From Strobilurus pachycystidiatus (Eukaryota; Basidiomycota; Agaricomycetes; Agaricales; Physalacriaceae): a DNA stretch of 64,000 bases. Position numbers and translations under genes: made by a program. Under the pieces are notes generated by a model. It saw only the letters and a program-made list of their open reading frames with translations, did no database searches and was not told the DNA's origin. The stretch spans positions 4,774,001-4,838,000 of the forward strand of contig JAHLMK010000001.1 in assembly GCA_019915135.1 (NCBI GenBank), read 5' to 3'. Shown here in pieces: positions 1 through 12,453 of the stretch; within the stretch, counting starts at the first letter, position 1, and every line of letters starts with the position of its first letter.

Positions 1-448
1 TATCTACCCGGCTGGGAAGTATACGATAGCTGGGGATACCCTGCGCGCGCTTCAGTTTTGACAAGACAGAGGTTGTGCGATACTAACGTTGAGGAGGGAC
101 AATTGAGTCCGCAGCGTCCGCCGTCGCTTATGGCGAGGCTATTGAACCCGTCGTCAGGACTGACGACAATGAACTAAGGAAATTATACTTGATAGCTGCA
201 GTGTCGTCGGTGACACCGTCTCCTTTAGCGCCGTAATCCTTGACGTTGCGAAAGACCTTGTAGCCGCTAGGGTTGGAATTGAACGCAGAGGTACCACGAT
301 GGGTCATAGACTGGAGCCAGAATGGATCAGAGGCCGCTGCTGTACCACCACCTAGTGGCGCAGAACACGACGTGCCGAGAGACGACACGAGCGTGAACAA
401 CAAGCTTATTGTAGCCCAGTAAAGGATGAACCAAGTTGAACGAGCCAT
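1..448 (-). CDS. GH55 exo-beta-1,3-glucanase, 5' part (partial)
   Basis: Secreted fungal beta-1,3-glucan hydrolase of family GH55, which has a right-handed beta-helix fold related to pectate lyase. The start at 448 opens a hydrophobic signal peptide (WFILYWATISLLFTLVSS). The mature N-terminus carries the family hallmark YGAKGDGVTDDTAAI. Spliced exons continue with AISDGGRCG and end at the window edge in PAIVYFPAG, after which an intron (gtagat) begins. Introns lie near 129-179 and 34-80. Only about 140 residues are present; the family usually exceeds 700, so most of the gene is outside the window. The role is inferred as cell-wall or external glucan degradation. Family assignment is firm; the exact specificity is not visible. 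Confidence 0.88.
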
Positions 449-619
449 CGTGAATGAGGATGAGGAATGGAAGGCTCAGAGAGGAGCACTTTTATACGTC
501 GACATTATTCCGGGCCTCCATACGCAAGAGACGGATCGCATGCGTCCTAGGTTACCCGTTCATCTCATGTGTCGTAGCTGTACCTGCCAAATCAACCAAA
601 AGAAGTTATGAAAAAGGCA

Positions 620-3600
620 ACAGGTGGGTTTAATCAACGTAACAGATGGCACAAAAGCTCACCAAATCGAAAAAACAGCGTGCAAGAGCTGCATATGGGC
701 AGAGATGGGTGGATTAACACGATCTGCAGTCAGATGAACGGCTCGTGATATCTCTTGGACTCCTGCTCAGCATTCACCGGAAGGTATCTGATCTGCGAGA
801 AAGTCCGCTGAGACCTGTGCGGACAGAATCGAGAATCCTGATGACCAGAAAGTAGCTCCATTAACGTCGCTGTGGCGTAATGCTTTGCGAAACAAGTGCT
901 TCATCCACCTATATCCCGGCGGAGGCGCTACTCCGAAGACTCCGAAGACCACAGGACAGATCCTAAGCCAAATCCATATCTCGGAGTAGACGATCAAGCC
1001 TGAAGCAGCGAATACGAGAGGCATCGGCGATTATGTGTTGTTGCGAGGGGGAGCCTTCGAGTTCGTCATTCGCCTAAAAGAGACAAAGAGCCCATCTTCT
1101 GGAGGATGTCATTACGAAAAGCCAAATCTGTGTTGCCATGCTTTGCAGCCAGCTTCGCGCGAGGAAATTAGGCGAAATAACGAAACACAATCAACTGTTG
1201 ATGCAACTACCTTGCGGTTCGTTGTCATCTGAGCCCACGAGGACAAAAAGCGCGTCTGGTGCGCGACACGAGTCGCCATTAGGTCTCTCTACTGAGTTAA
1301 TGAGCATGAGGGGTGCAACTCTCTGCACCAACGGATCTTCCGAGCATCGCTGCAGGTCAGAAGACGCGGCTCTAAAGGCAGAGTGAACGTCCTGGCCTGG
1401 CGCATGACCAGGACAGCAGGCAATGAGAGCCCACCCGGTATACGCCCGTAGATGAACCGAGTCGAGTTCCGATACATTGACAAGCTTTCCAAAGTAGATC
1501 CAAGGCCTTCGTTAATTGAGGGAAAGGTTAAAGCTAGTTAAAGCCGATGACGAAGATTGCATGGCCGCCGCCCTTGCCGAATCTCCGCTGATCGCCCGAC
1601 GCCAGCCTTGGCGCTTGACCTTCCTCAACTTGGTCTCATCTCTCCAAAGAGCCCACGGACTTACGTAGGTGTATGCAGACAAATCGCAAGTGCTTGGTTC
1701 AATCAGCAAGAGGTCTCTGACCCTCCTTGTCAGTATACTTACTCCCATTCATGATTCTTTTGCAGGTATATGCGGTCTCGAGTGTTTTTGAGACGATTGA
1801 TCTATTGAAGAAAGGAGACAATTGGAAGCCAAAGGTGCGCTGGGATTATGGACAGCAATGCGCTAAGCATCATTGCCAGCGACCAAGCTTTGACAGTCGA
1901 CTCTGTCGATCTCCGACTCGTCTGAAGACAAACAACGCGAGTCTCGAGATGCCAGCGATCGCTCCAGGTCAATAGGACGCTGTAGATCGTATTCTTACGC
2001 GTCTTGACGCGATCATATGGATGCACCTCACCACGACCGCCAAAACGTAGCGATACCTGGACACTGTCACGTTCACTTGACGACTACAATATTCTGCGTA
2101 TAGAACTGATGAGACCATGGAAAATCTCAGTCTCCTACACGCAGCATCTCCTCTTTCCTGCCTACCAACTCTTCCAGTATGGAAGTTGATCGTCGTTAAC
2201 GGCAAGTCGCTACCATTCGCTCATTTCTTCTAACCGGCATCAAATGAATTCACATCTGTAGGCAATGAAGCGCAGTTGTAGGGCACCTATGTACTTCGAC
2301 GACCCACCGGCAGTTGACCTTACATGCCGTCACCGGCACGAGGAATCTGACGACGCTTGAGCGAAAAAACTCCCTGCAAGAGGCGTCGAGGTCGTCAAAG
2401 CCGAGCTATCAAGCTCCAACGAAGTGCAACCCGTTGGTTCTGCGAGCGATACAAATCCACGGAAAGAACAGGGTAGAGGCGGCGCGGGTGAACGACGTCA
2501 AGGACTCGGAGATCGTAAGATCCACCGTCGAAGGACGCGAGGGCGAGTGTCACATCATCAGCTAGAAATCCAAAGGCGCTCATCGAGGATTGTGTCATCG
2601 CCTCTGTAGTTGTAATCCTCCTACTTGTGCTACGAGGAAGCCTTCTTACCATCCCACGATTCCGAAAATGGCTTCTGGCTGGACTGTTATCATGTCACCG
2701 ATCTACGCAATGAGCGTTGAAGACTTTGGAGGGTGTGTTGTCCCTGCAGCCCGAGGAGTACTTATCACAGCTTATAAGTAGGTCGTTTCATTGATCGAGG
2801 CGCGTTGGCACTGCAATTTCACATGCAGGTCTGTGCATCCACAGCCTACAGGATATCGTCGGTGTCTGCCGAAGCATTGTGTCCGAGACTTCGTGGCTCT
2901 TGAACACCTTTGAAACTAGCTCGACACGTCTGGACACGCCAACCATTGATCGATATCATCACACTCTGGCAGCAACGTTATATCTGTCTCGGGAGTTTAA
3001 CATCGTTCTGGTCCTGGGTACCGGAGGGTGTCCGTGCTTGTCATCAGTTCATCGTCTCATTGGAGCTGCCGCCACAGAGCGTCTAATAGACCTTGGAGTA
3101 GAGACGGTACAGAAAGTCCAGTCACGCCGTAACGAATGTGTGCATCAAGATGCGCAAGGGCGAAGTCCAGGAGAAGCGGACTGTACAATAAGCCTGGCAT
3201 CCTCTGCCCCTTCTGCTTCCTTCCAAATTTCGTAAAGGGTTCTTTGCAGAAGTGATGTGCGTCGCGGTGAGATTGTTGCTGGCCCGTCAGTGATATCTGT
3301 CTGATGATGATATTTCATCTGCGGGAAAGGGCGAGGCATCAGTCGATGCTAGTGTAACTGTTCAAGGCATATGCTTGTCCACGGCGCGACTGATGTCTAC
3401 AATCGCTGCTGTATTTCATGTATTCATTGCTCGGCAGTTGGCCAACGCCTTATAGTTGGTGATTCAATTAGTACATACGTAACTCGCGTGAGCATCGAGC
3501 TCGTGCATGTTCGTGTCTAAAACAGCCTACGCTTCTCGATAGCTGTGCGAATATGTCGGGTTCACTGGGCCTCGCAAGTTTCGAATTTCGCGATGTCCAA

Positions 3601-4040
3601 GATCGCCGAGAGAAGGCCGAAAGCGTGACCCAAGGCGGTTTGAACTTGTAAACGTAAAGAGAGGGGGCCGATAAACGTTAGATAGGCTGCGTGCGAGCTG
3701 ATTGTCGTTCAAGATGCGAGCATGTAGAACACGACAGGTCCTTTGCATGCTGAAGAGAGCGCAACTGGACCAAAGCGACGCCAAGATGGGCTGTCAGTGT
3801 CAGGAAAGGGAAATAGCGGTGCCCCGTCCCTGCCTCGTCCCTTGAAACAAATGACCTCAAGTGACCAAGCTCTCTCAAAAGCCCCTGCCTTTCCCCACAA
3901 GCCACCACCTTCCTGCTGGACGCCGACCAAACGGTCCCCGTCACCGCCCATCCGTCACTGTCGTCGTCGTTGGCAACGGCGCAGACGCCTGTCATTCATT
4001 GATTTGCATCTGTTATTCCCGAACTGCACCCTCGCGTTCG
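620..4040. other. Stretch without a supported gene
   Basis: About 3.4 kb in which I recognise no protein family, RNA gene or repeat on either strand. Reading frames are short and their products have no family motifs. One plus-strand frame around 2570-2700 encodes a single hydrophobic stretch (VIASVVVILLLVLRG), which could be a relic exon of a membrane protein but has no flanking exons I can join. It separates the GH55 and GH5 glucanase genes. Confidence 0.5.
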
Positions 4041-4109
4041 GCCATTTATAGCCTCGTGCTCAACCTTCCATCCGCCTGAGACCTCGCTTTTTTTCCACTT
4101 CCTTCCAGC
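4041..4109 (+). promoter_or_regulatory. Likely core promoter of the GH5 glucanase
   Basis: A TATA-like element (CATTTATAG, about 4043-4051) lies about 60 bases before the ATG at 4110. It is followed by a pyrimidine-rich tract and the context CCTTCCAGCATG. This arrangement is common in basidiomycete genes. No transcript evidence is available. Confidence 0.4.
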
Positions 4110-6843
4110 ATGTCTGGCACCAACGACACCACTAGAAATGTCGCATACGACCCTCTGCCGCTGACAGGCGAGGACACCTCCGCCGACGGCCTCTACAACG
4201 CTCCCCGCTCTCTTTCGGGCACGCCCCAGCCGCCGGCTCTCCACCAGCAACTGTCCACCGACGACTTTGGCATACCCTCCGGCGCCGCCCAGCCGCGCTT
4301 TCTTGGCGCCGCTCTCTACAGCGAGGGCGGCAGCCCAAATATGCGCGACAGTTATGCCTCCTCCCACAACACCTATCCGTCGGTTGGAGCGCGAGAATCC
4401 GAGTACAGTTCCTCGGTTTACGGCCTGACCGATGGCCAGAGAGCAGGAGCGTACCGAGATGACCCTAGAGATACAGAGTATTATGGAGGCGAGGGTGCCG
4501 TTCCCATGTCGTCCGTCGGCAGTGGGGGCAATCGATACCTCGAGGAGAAACGCTCCGCCTACGCCGCCCCGCGTTCAAAACGAAAAGTCATCATTGGATG
4601 TGGCATAGTTGCCGGCATTCTCTTAATCCTCGCCATCGTGATCCCCGTCTACTTCACCGTTGTGAAGCCCAACAGCAATAGCAGCAACGACAGCAGCGAT
4701 TCCGATTCCGGTTCGTCTGGCTCCTCGAAAACCTCCGCAGCTCCCTCGGCGACGAGCACCGGAACAAAGTCGGTGCTCATAACTGGCGGCTCGGGCAGCA
4801 AGGTGACGACAGACGATGGGTCAACGTTCACGTACGAGAACGATTTTGGTGGTTACTGGTATCAAGACCCGGAAAATCCCTGGGCCAATGGTGCAAGAGC
4901 GCAATCCTGGAGCCCAGCGTTGAACGAAACCTTCAAATACGGGGTTGACAAGATTAGAGGGTTCGTGTCTGTGACTTGGTAGAAAGTCGCTGCGTATTGA
5001 CAAGATCTTCCAGTGTCAACATTGGGGGGTGGTTAACTATCGAGCCTGTGAGTATTTACGATCTGTTTCGAGGCTTCTTACTGACGTTCTACAGTTCATG
5101 CAAGTCTCCAGACCCTTCTAAAGAGGTTAAATTCTAACGCAAGTCTGCAACAGTGCTCCTGCTCTCTTCGAGCCTTACCAGGATTCTGCCAACCCCGCCG
5201 TTGATGAATATACTTTACACACTATCCTCAAGGGGAACGACGGCAAATGGGACAAAATTGAAGACCATTACAAGACATTCATTGTAAGTCGTATACCAGG
5301 TCTTGTTGCATTTATTGACTTCCTTCCAGACAGAACAAGATTTCGCTGACATCGCGAAGGCCGGCCTCAACTTCGTCCGCATCCCTCTGCCATACTGGGC
5401 CATCGAGGTTCGCGACGACGAACCCTTCTATCCCAAAGCTGCATGGACGTAAGTAACGTGTCAATGTTACCTGCTCAGCTTCGACTCACGTGTGCGTAAA
5501 GATACTTCCTCAAGGCTATCGAATGGGCACGCAAATACGGCATTCGGATAAACCTGGATTTCCACGCTCTTCCTGGCAGCCAGAATGGATGGAATCACTC
5601 TGGCAAACTCGGCACGATCAACTTCCTGAATGGACCTATGGGCTTCGCCAATGCTCAGCGTTCTCTGGACTACATTCGCATCATCGCCGAGTTCATCTCT
5701 CAGCCTCAGTACCGTGACGTCGTCCCCTTGTTCGGCATCGCCAACGAAATCGTAGGCACAACTGTTGGTGAAACACAAGTCAAAGCCTTGTAAGTATTCG
5801 ATCTGCATCTTGCTCGAAACGTTCTGATGCCTAATCGCGTCACTCCCAGCTACCTCCAGGCATATGAGATCGTGCGTAATGCGGGTGGCGTTGGAGAGGG
5901 CAATGGGCCATGGATAGGATTCCACGATGCCTTCTTCGGTCGGAATGAGTGGACGGGCTTCCTGGCTGGCGGTGATCGCATGACCCTCGACTCCCATCCA
6001 TACATAGCCTTTGGTGGCCAATCTGCCGCCGACATGTCCTCCTATGCGACGACTCCTTGTGACAACTGGGGTGCTGGCGTGAACGGGACCATGGGGGACT
6101 TTGGTCTTGCCAATGCGGGCGAATGGTCTAACGCCGTCTCCGACTGCGGTCTCTACCTGAATGGTGTCAACCTTGGGACACGTTACGAAGGCAACTACAC
6201 CGATCCCACCGACCGTATTGGTAGCTGCGAACCCATGCTCGATTGGCAAAACTGGGATGACGACATGAAGGCCAGTGTTAAACAGTTCGCTATGGCGAGC
6301 ATGGATGCTCTTCAGGTACGAGTCATCTTTGTATACCCACATCCCACTCACCCAAAAGTACAGAACTGGTTCTTCTGGACGTGGAAGATCGGTAATTCGA
6401 CTGAGTGGGGAACTGTCCGCAGTCCGGCATGGTCGTATTCTCTCGGCCTCCAAGAAGGATGGATGCCACAGGATCCTCGTGAGGCAGTAGGTGTATGCGG
6501 CAATAGCGCACCCTGGAAGGGCCCACTCGAGGCCTGGCAAACTGGCGGTAGTGGAGCTGGAACGATCACAGCCGCCACCGCTTCTATCACTTGGCCGCCT
6601 GCGACAATCAGCAATGGTGGCGCTGTCACAGAGCTCCCATCGTACACCCCTACCGGATCCGTCCCGACCCTCACCGCCGATAAGGCGATATCGGCCGCCG
6701 CCACGGGCACCAAGGTGGACGTCGGGGGAGGATGGAACAATGCGAAGGATACTGCCGGACTCATGACCAACATCGCGTCCTGCTCATACCTTGATCCTTG
6801 GGTCGGCCCGACAGCTTCCCCACCGTCACCGCTGTGCTCATAA
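4110..6843 (+). CDS. GH5 exo-beta-1,3-glucanase, type II membrane protein (ExgD-like)
   Basis: Predicted glucan 1,3-beta-glucosidase D-type enzyme of about 790 residues in 8 exons that sum to a whole frame. It has a long polar cytosolic N-terminus, a basic stop (RSKRKV) and one membrane helix (IIGCGIVAGILLILAIVIPVYF, about residues 160-182). A Ser-rich linker then leads to the GH5 barrel with GVNIGGWLTIEP. The acid/base Glu is in VPLFGIANE and the nucleophile Glu in NAGEWS, as in fungal Exg enzymes. It should act at the cell surface on beta-1,3-glucan during wall remodelling. Introns 2 and 3 flank a 5-nt exon (5095-5099), and intron 3 (5100-5153) is GC-AG. The stop TAA is at 6841-6843. Confidence 0.93.
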
Positions 6844-7274
6844 TCACAGTGCCCTCTCACGACCGTTGCTTTACGAATCTATGTATCTTTGATGCCGTGT
6901 TGTTTCTGGATTGTACCCAGTGAACCTTTCTGGGGTGGATGCTTTCTCGTCTCGCTTTTTTATTTATTACCCTACATCTCTCTACTCTGCACTGGACTTT
7001 TTTGGACTGCTACTTATGCATCAAGACGCTCGTTTACTAGCATACACTACATTTATTAAGCATTACAAGCAATGTAAATCACCCACTTGTACATCCTTAA
7101 TAGGACGTGGAATGAGTTTCTTGCCCACCCGTGCAAGCGAGGCTGAACACGATAACTTTCCAGTAACTTTCCATTCTTCAAGCAAGTAGATAGACTTTGT
7201 CCCAGACGTCGCGATATTGAGTACATTGATTCCAACCAAGCCTTTCTCACCATAGCAGGTCATACACGTCAGGT

Positions 7275-7608
7275 TCAATGTTCACCACTCGTCGTGGCGT
7301 AACGATCCTCCAAATCCTCTTGGCCGCCGAAGCCGCCTTCAAAGTCGCGGTCACTGCTCTGCGATTTGTCTGCTTCCACTTTCTCTTTCAAGGCTGCAAG
7401 TTGCTCTTGTTCCTTTGAAAGAGAGAATCAATGAACCGCCGAGTCAAAGAGAGGGAAGGCGATGATGATTACTTACCTTCTGGTGAACATACTGAGCCTC
7501 ATCGCCTTGTTCCTTCGCTTTCCAGGATTTGTCCTGTATAACCGGGTGAGCAAAGTCAAATTGTGTAGATAGACGGATTACTTGTGCTGTAGCGCCAGAG
7601 GTGGACAT
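7275..7608 (-). CDS. Small IF1-like (ATPase inhibitor-like) protein
   Basis: A 73-residue protein in three exons (7582-7608, 7477-7533, 7275-7412) with clean GT-AG introns and no leftover phase. The charged helix EAQYVHQKEQEQLAALKEKV resembles the core of the mitochondrial F1-ATPase inhibitor IF1 family. That family blocks ATP hydrolysis by ATP synthase at low pH. No mitochondrial presequence is visible: the protein starts MSTSGATAQ. The C-terminus is acidic and Gly-rich (FEGGFGGQEDLEDRY). It may therefore be a cytosolic relative or simply a conserved small coiled protein. The gene is certain from its splicing; the family link is moderate. Confidence 0.62.
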
Positions 7609-7821
7609 GATGGTTCGAATTTGAGTTGTGAGCAGTGAATGTCATGCATGCATTCATGACGCACGATCTCCGCGTGATGACGCGGTGCGGCAGCGGCTAG
7701 CGTTTACTTCCGTTTAGGGATATGAGCTCGCACGCGTGCTCGAACAAAAATAAGAGAAATTTGTACAACATACACTCTAGAATTACAAGATAAGATACTA
7801 CAGAGGTATAACACAGATCAT

Positions 7822-10800
7822 CTACTGCCCAGGCTGCTGCTGTGGCGGCTGCTGGCTTTGTTGCGCGGCCTGCTGCTGTTGCGCCTGTTGAACCGCCTGT
7901 TGCATATGTTGCTGGTGTTGTGCCTATGCAAAGGCATGAAAAATTAGGAAGACAGCAGTGTACGAAGAGAACCGACCAATACCTGATACCGCATGGACAA
8001 CATCTGAAGTTGCTCTGCCGTATAACTATTTGGCATATAATAGTGCCCCGGGATGTTGGCAGCCCGCGGCTGGGTCGACGATGGGCGAGGCGAGTTGGCG
8101 TTGCCAGTAGCCGCCGCAGTAGCAGGTACGTGTGTCGCAGGAGACGACGTCGTGTCTCGTCCATTGAACGTGGTAGTCCCAGTGACAGGAAGACTGTTGG
8201 CGCCCTGCGTTACAGCCGCGGCTTGAGCAAGTGCAGTCTGGGCTTGTAGATGAGCAATCGCACTCTGGATCTGCTGCTGCGTGAGTTGTGAATGCGAAGG
8301 AAGGCCTTGCTGCTGCTGATTGCGCAACATCTGTGGTGCAGCCCGATTAGAGATGAGGGGAGTGGCGATCCGCTGTTGTTGCGAAATGTTGACTTGACCG
8401 CGTAAGGGTATGTTCGACGCGATTGGCTGCTGAGTGGCTGCAGCCGCTTTGACCTGGGTGGGTGCTTGGGCTGGTACCTGCACTTGAACTTGTTGTGCCG
8501 GTGCCGGTTGTCCATTATTGGCTTGCTGCTGCTGCTGCGGTTGTTGTTGCTGCTGAGGTGATTGCTGCTGCTGCTGGGCCTGCTGAGATTGAGCCTGCTG
8601 TTGAGAGGCAGTTGCAGTCGCCTGGAGAAGTATTCGTATCAGAGAACATGGGTTAGAGAATGGCTTACCGGAGAAGCACCTTTCCGAGAAGCCTGTTGTT
8701 GTGCTTGCTGAGCCTGCTGTTTTGCAGCAAATTCCATCGCATCCTTCTCCATCTTTATCCTCACCAACTCTGCAGGGCTTTTGAAAGGTAACTTGGCATA
8801 CTGTGCATGAGTCTCATGCACATTGCTGGTCTTGCGGGCTAGATGTATACTCAGCTCCGATGACTTGGACGAGAGCTGGAGGCTGACCTGTATTCTTCAT
8901 TGCGAGCTCGGCGCGACGCTTGACCAGTTTCCTCATGCAGTCCTGCACTGTCTTGTGGCGCTTAGCCTTCGGCTCCTCAGAGCCTAACATTGCCAGAGAA
9001 GGCGCGGTCGTACTTGACACGGAGTTACTGGCCAATCGCTTTACACCCCGGGTCATCATGGAAGCCGGCAACGGCGTTGATGGGACACTGACACCGCCGA
9101 ACAACGAAGTGGTCGACATAGGCGCATCGCGTGGGTGGTACTCTTGGGGACCCCACTTCTCCCTCCATCGTATCAGACAATCTCCGGGCACACGACGATC
9201 CGACGGAACGGAGATCCTGGACGCATTGAAGCATTCGGCGATGAGTTTCCAGTTCGTGCTCTTCTCACGATCCATAGCACCGTACTTCTCAATGAGAGAC
9301 TTCAGGAGGTCGTCGTCCTTTGGCAGCCATAGCAAGTCGCGCTTGGAGCTCAAGGGTTGTCCAAGAGAACCTCCTGGCTCTCGTCCCACTCGGCCGAAGA
9401 GATCTATAACTTGTTAGATTATGACTTGGGAACCAGGAAGCATACTAACCGCTCGTAGATTCATCGAGCACTCGAGCAGAAGGGTTGTCGCTGGCCACAA
9501 CAGGAGGATCCTCCCAGGGCAGCCACTGACCATCCCTCCAGCGTTTGCCAGGTTGGAGTGCACTGATCAGCGTCGGCTTCGTCGTCATGAACTTGCCCAC
9601 AGGGAACACCCTCGACTGCGTGAACTCGTCAATCCGCTTCGTCCCGTCGTCTTTATCGATCTTCTTCTCCTTCTTTCTGCCCTCTGATGGCGGCGCATCG
9701 GTGGGAGGAGGATCGAAGAGTGACAGAGTCTGCAGGTCCGGAAACAGGTCCGTCAGATCTGCGACAGGAAGGTTAATCTCTCTCATCTCTGGATCATCGC
9801 TCAGACTAGGGAATTTGAAGTCATCCAGATCGACGAAAAGCTTGTCAGCGTCTGAGAACACGATGCGTTCCCGGACAGGGCCATAGAGGTTGATTTTCGA
9901 GGTTTTTGAGGTAGGGAGTGTCGGTTGTGGGCCACCAGGAGAGTTTGACTCAGAGGCTAAAACAGGATTGTTGGACTCGTCTTTGAGTCCTTTCGGGGCA
10001 GAAGCCGACTGTTGCGACGAGCTGGGATCCAAGGCCTGTGTCTCTTCCTTTGGTTCAACTTCCATATCATCGTTCGGTGCCAACGAAGAAGAAAAGTCAA
10101 CTTCTTCCACCTTGGGCTCTTTTTTGGGCTCCAGGTCCACCACGATACGTCCGACGTTATCCTCCTGTTCTTTCTCCAGTTGGTCTAGGGACTCCTCAAT
10201 CATGGCGGCCGTCTCCAGGGCATCCACAGCACTCTCTCTGTCCTGATCATCTGCGTCGTCATCATCGGACGCGTAGTCCAGCATGAGCATTGGATTGATA
10301 GGTTCCTTCTCTGGACTTTGCGAGGCTGGATCGTCGTCGTCAACCTCCATCAATCCAGGGTCCGGATCCGAGGGTTCGGCTTCCAGCGTAATACGCTCGT
10401 CGTCTAGAGGCCGACGCCACAACACACAGATTCCCTCCTTTAGACGCTGCTCTGTCGAACCAGCAGCATGCCATTCGAGCACTGCGGTCGAAAGGTTATA
10501 GGCGACAGCAATCTTCCACTTCCTCTCCTCCCTAAAGTCGATGCGCATCCATTTCTATGCACAATGAGTTAGGCTCTCAATGCATCATACTCATCTACGC
10601 ACCATTTCATCCATGAGATAATCCCAATGCGTTTTGCTGATGTTGTCGACGGCGCGTTGTTTCTTGGGCTGTCTGAAGCTCCACTTCCCGGCGTCCTTGA
10701 GGGTTTCGATGCGATCGATAACTCGAGCAAGCCGGAGCTCAGTCATCGCAACCTGCAAACGATATTTAGCTCAACGCTCGCTCCAAAAGGGCAGATAAGA

Positions 10801-12116
10801 CGCACACTCCAGTCACGAGTCGTCAGACACTTCGATGCTTTGGCCACTCTCTTGTAGACCGGGTTAGCAGCGATGGTGAAACCCCATCGGTTGAGACCAA
10901 GAGAAGTCCACTCGTCTTTGTCCTTATCCTTGTCCTTCTCTCTTCGCCCTTCCTTCTCGCGCTTCTTCGTTTTAGGCTTTGCCTTCCGGCTGAATTCGAC
11001 GGGTAACGATTTGATTGGTGGGAGGGTGTAGTGGGGGTCGAATTGATGAGGGAAGCCCGAGGCGACAAACGGTTTGACCAGGCCGTTAGCATCTGCCTTT
11101 GACGGAGAAGCGGTGGAAGAACGCGATGGAGCAGCGGTTGGTGGATGCAGATCCTGCGGGCAAACAGTCGGTGGAGGTGCAGGCGTAGGTGTGGAGGTAG
11201 CGAGTGTAGTTGCTGTGACACTTGGAGGAGTGGATTGTGCAACAGTTGGAGTCGGTTGAGCGGATTGAGACGGCGCGACGTCAGGCGAGACAACAGTGTG
11301 GGGTGTGGAATCGACAACCATGGCAGACTCTTCCTCTTCCTCCTCCTCCTCCTTCTTCAAGCCAGACGGGGGAGCTGCAACAGCAATCGCAGGCTCCGCT
11401 GTTCTGACGGTGGGGACTTGTTCTACGTCGTGCATGATCACGTCTTCGGAAGCGATGGTAGTTGAATTATTCGCGCTTGTGGCTTCTTCATCTCGGACCA
11501 AGTCGTCCTTCCGAGGGGAGGATGTGGCGTCTTCGGCAACGGCTTCGCTTGCGCGCTCCAGGTGTGTAGCTATCTCTGTGGGACTCGGCGTGGAATGACT
11601 GTGATGGCGGGAAGAGGATGAACGGGATGGGCGTTCGATGATATCAAGTTCGTCTTCTGAGTCCGCCGTCGGGGAAGCCGAAGATGAGCGTCGCGCCAAT
11701 ATTTCGCGCGACTCAGCGTCCGCTGCTCCTTCCGTGTCTTCTTGATCGACTTGTTGGGAAGCAGGTCGCGCAAATAACGAGAGTTCCTCAAGGTTCCCGG
11801 TGTCAGGACTGTAGGAAATCAGTTGGTACTGTACGGCGCACAGAAACAGCAACGTACTGCTTGCTGAGATCATGATTCTGAAGGAACGCTTGTAAATCCT
11901 GTTCTTCGTCTCCTCCCTCCTCGTCCAACATCAGAACGCTACCAATATTGTCCCTCCGTCGAATCATGGTGAACATTTCCGTCAGGAGATCATTGCGTCT
12001 CTTTGAGATTTCCCTGCAGTAATGTGAGTCGACTTGTTCCGCATGAGTACTGGCAAAACCAACTGCAGTTGTGCGACCCGGCTTTCCACCAAAGCATCTA
12101 GTGTTTCTTGTGACAT
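7822..12116 (-). CDS. VID21: Chromatin modification protein Vid21/Eaf1 (NuA4 scaffold)
   Basis: Scaffold subunit of the NuA4 histone acetyltransferase complex, about 1,297 residues in nine exons that sum to a whole frame. In order: a short N-terminus (MSQETLDALVESRV); a Ser/Pro/acidic region; an HSA domain around the exon 4/5 junction (KTHWDYLMDEM then KWMRIDFREERKW), which in the family binds actin-related proteins; an acidic linker; a SANT/Myb domain in exon 6 (LPKDDDLLKSLIEKYG, TNWKLIAECFN, CLIRWREKW); and a Gln-rich C-terminal third ending QQPPQQQPGQ. HSA followed by SANT without a helicase is diagnostic. The start was chosen because exon 1 joins exon 2 in phase through a 50-nt intron; an upstream open frame to 12422 is probably leader. 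Confidence 0.9.
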
Positions 12117-12453
12117 CCTTAATGGAAGATCCTGGCATGAGTAGTCGATGGAGAAGGTTTTGTCGGTTTGTCGAGTTGCTATGATGTATTGAGCGAGGAA
12201 TGGGACGATCTGCGGTCGTGAATTGGAGGCTTTGGGTCTAGACGGCCACCGCACGAATTTGTGGTGGACGTTCAAAGTCAAGAGAGGATTGCCTTTTTGG
12301 GCGATCCAAATGATCTGAGAGTCACGCGCCTTCAGATACGCGCCTCGCGCTCTGCTTCCATAGTTCCATCCAAACTTGTGAGGTATACAATCAAGTAGCA
12401 TAATCCATAAAATAGCTGTCATGAAGCAAAAAAAAGGTATATCTCTAACTAAA

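Noticed and set aside
8500..8620. CAG/CTG trinucleotide tract as a microsatellite of note
   Set aside because: It encodes the Gln-rich C-terminus of Vid21, uses mixed CAA/CAG codons and is typical of this protein family.
11982..12422. Upstream 146-codon frame running into the start of VID21
   Set aside because: It contains the VID21 start in frame but the added N-terminus has no family similarity and the start at 12116 fits; treated as leader sequence.
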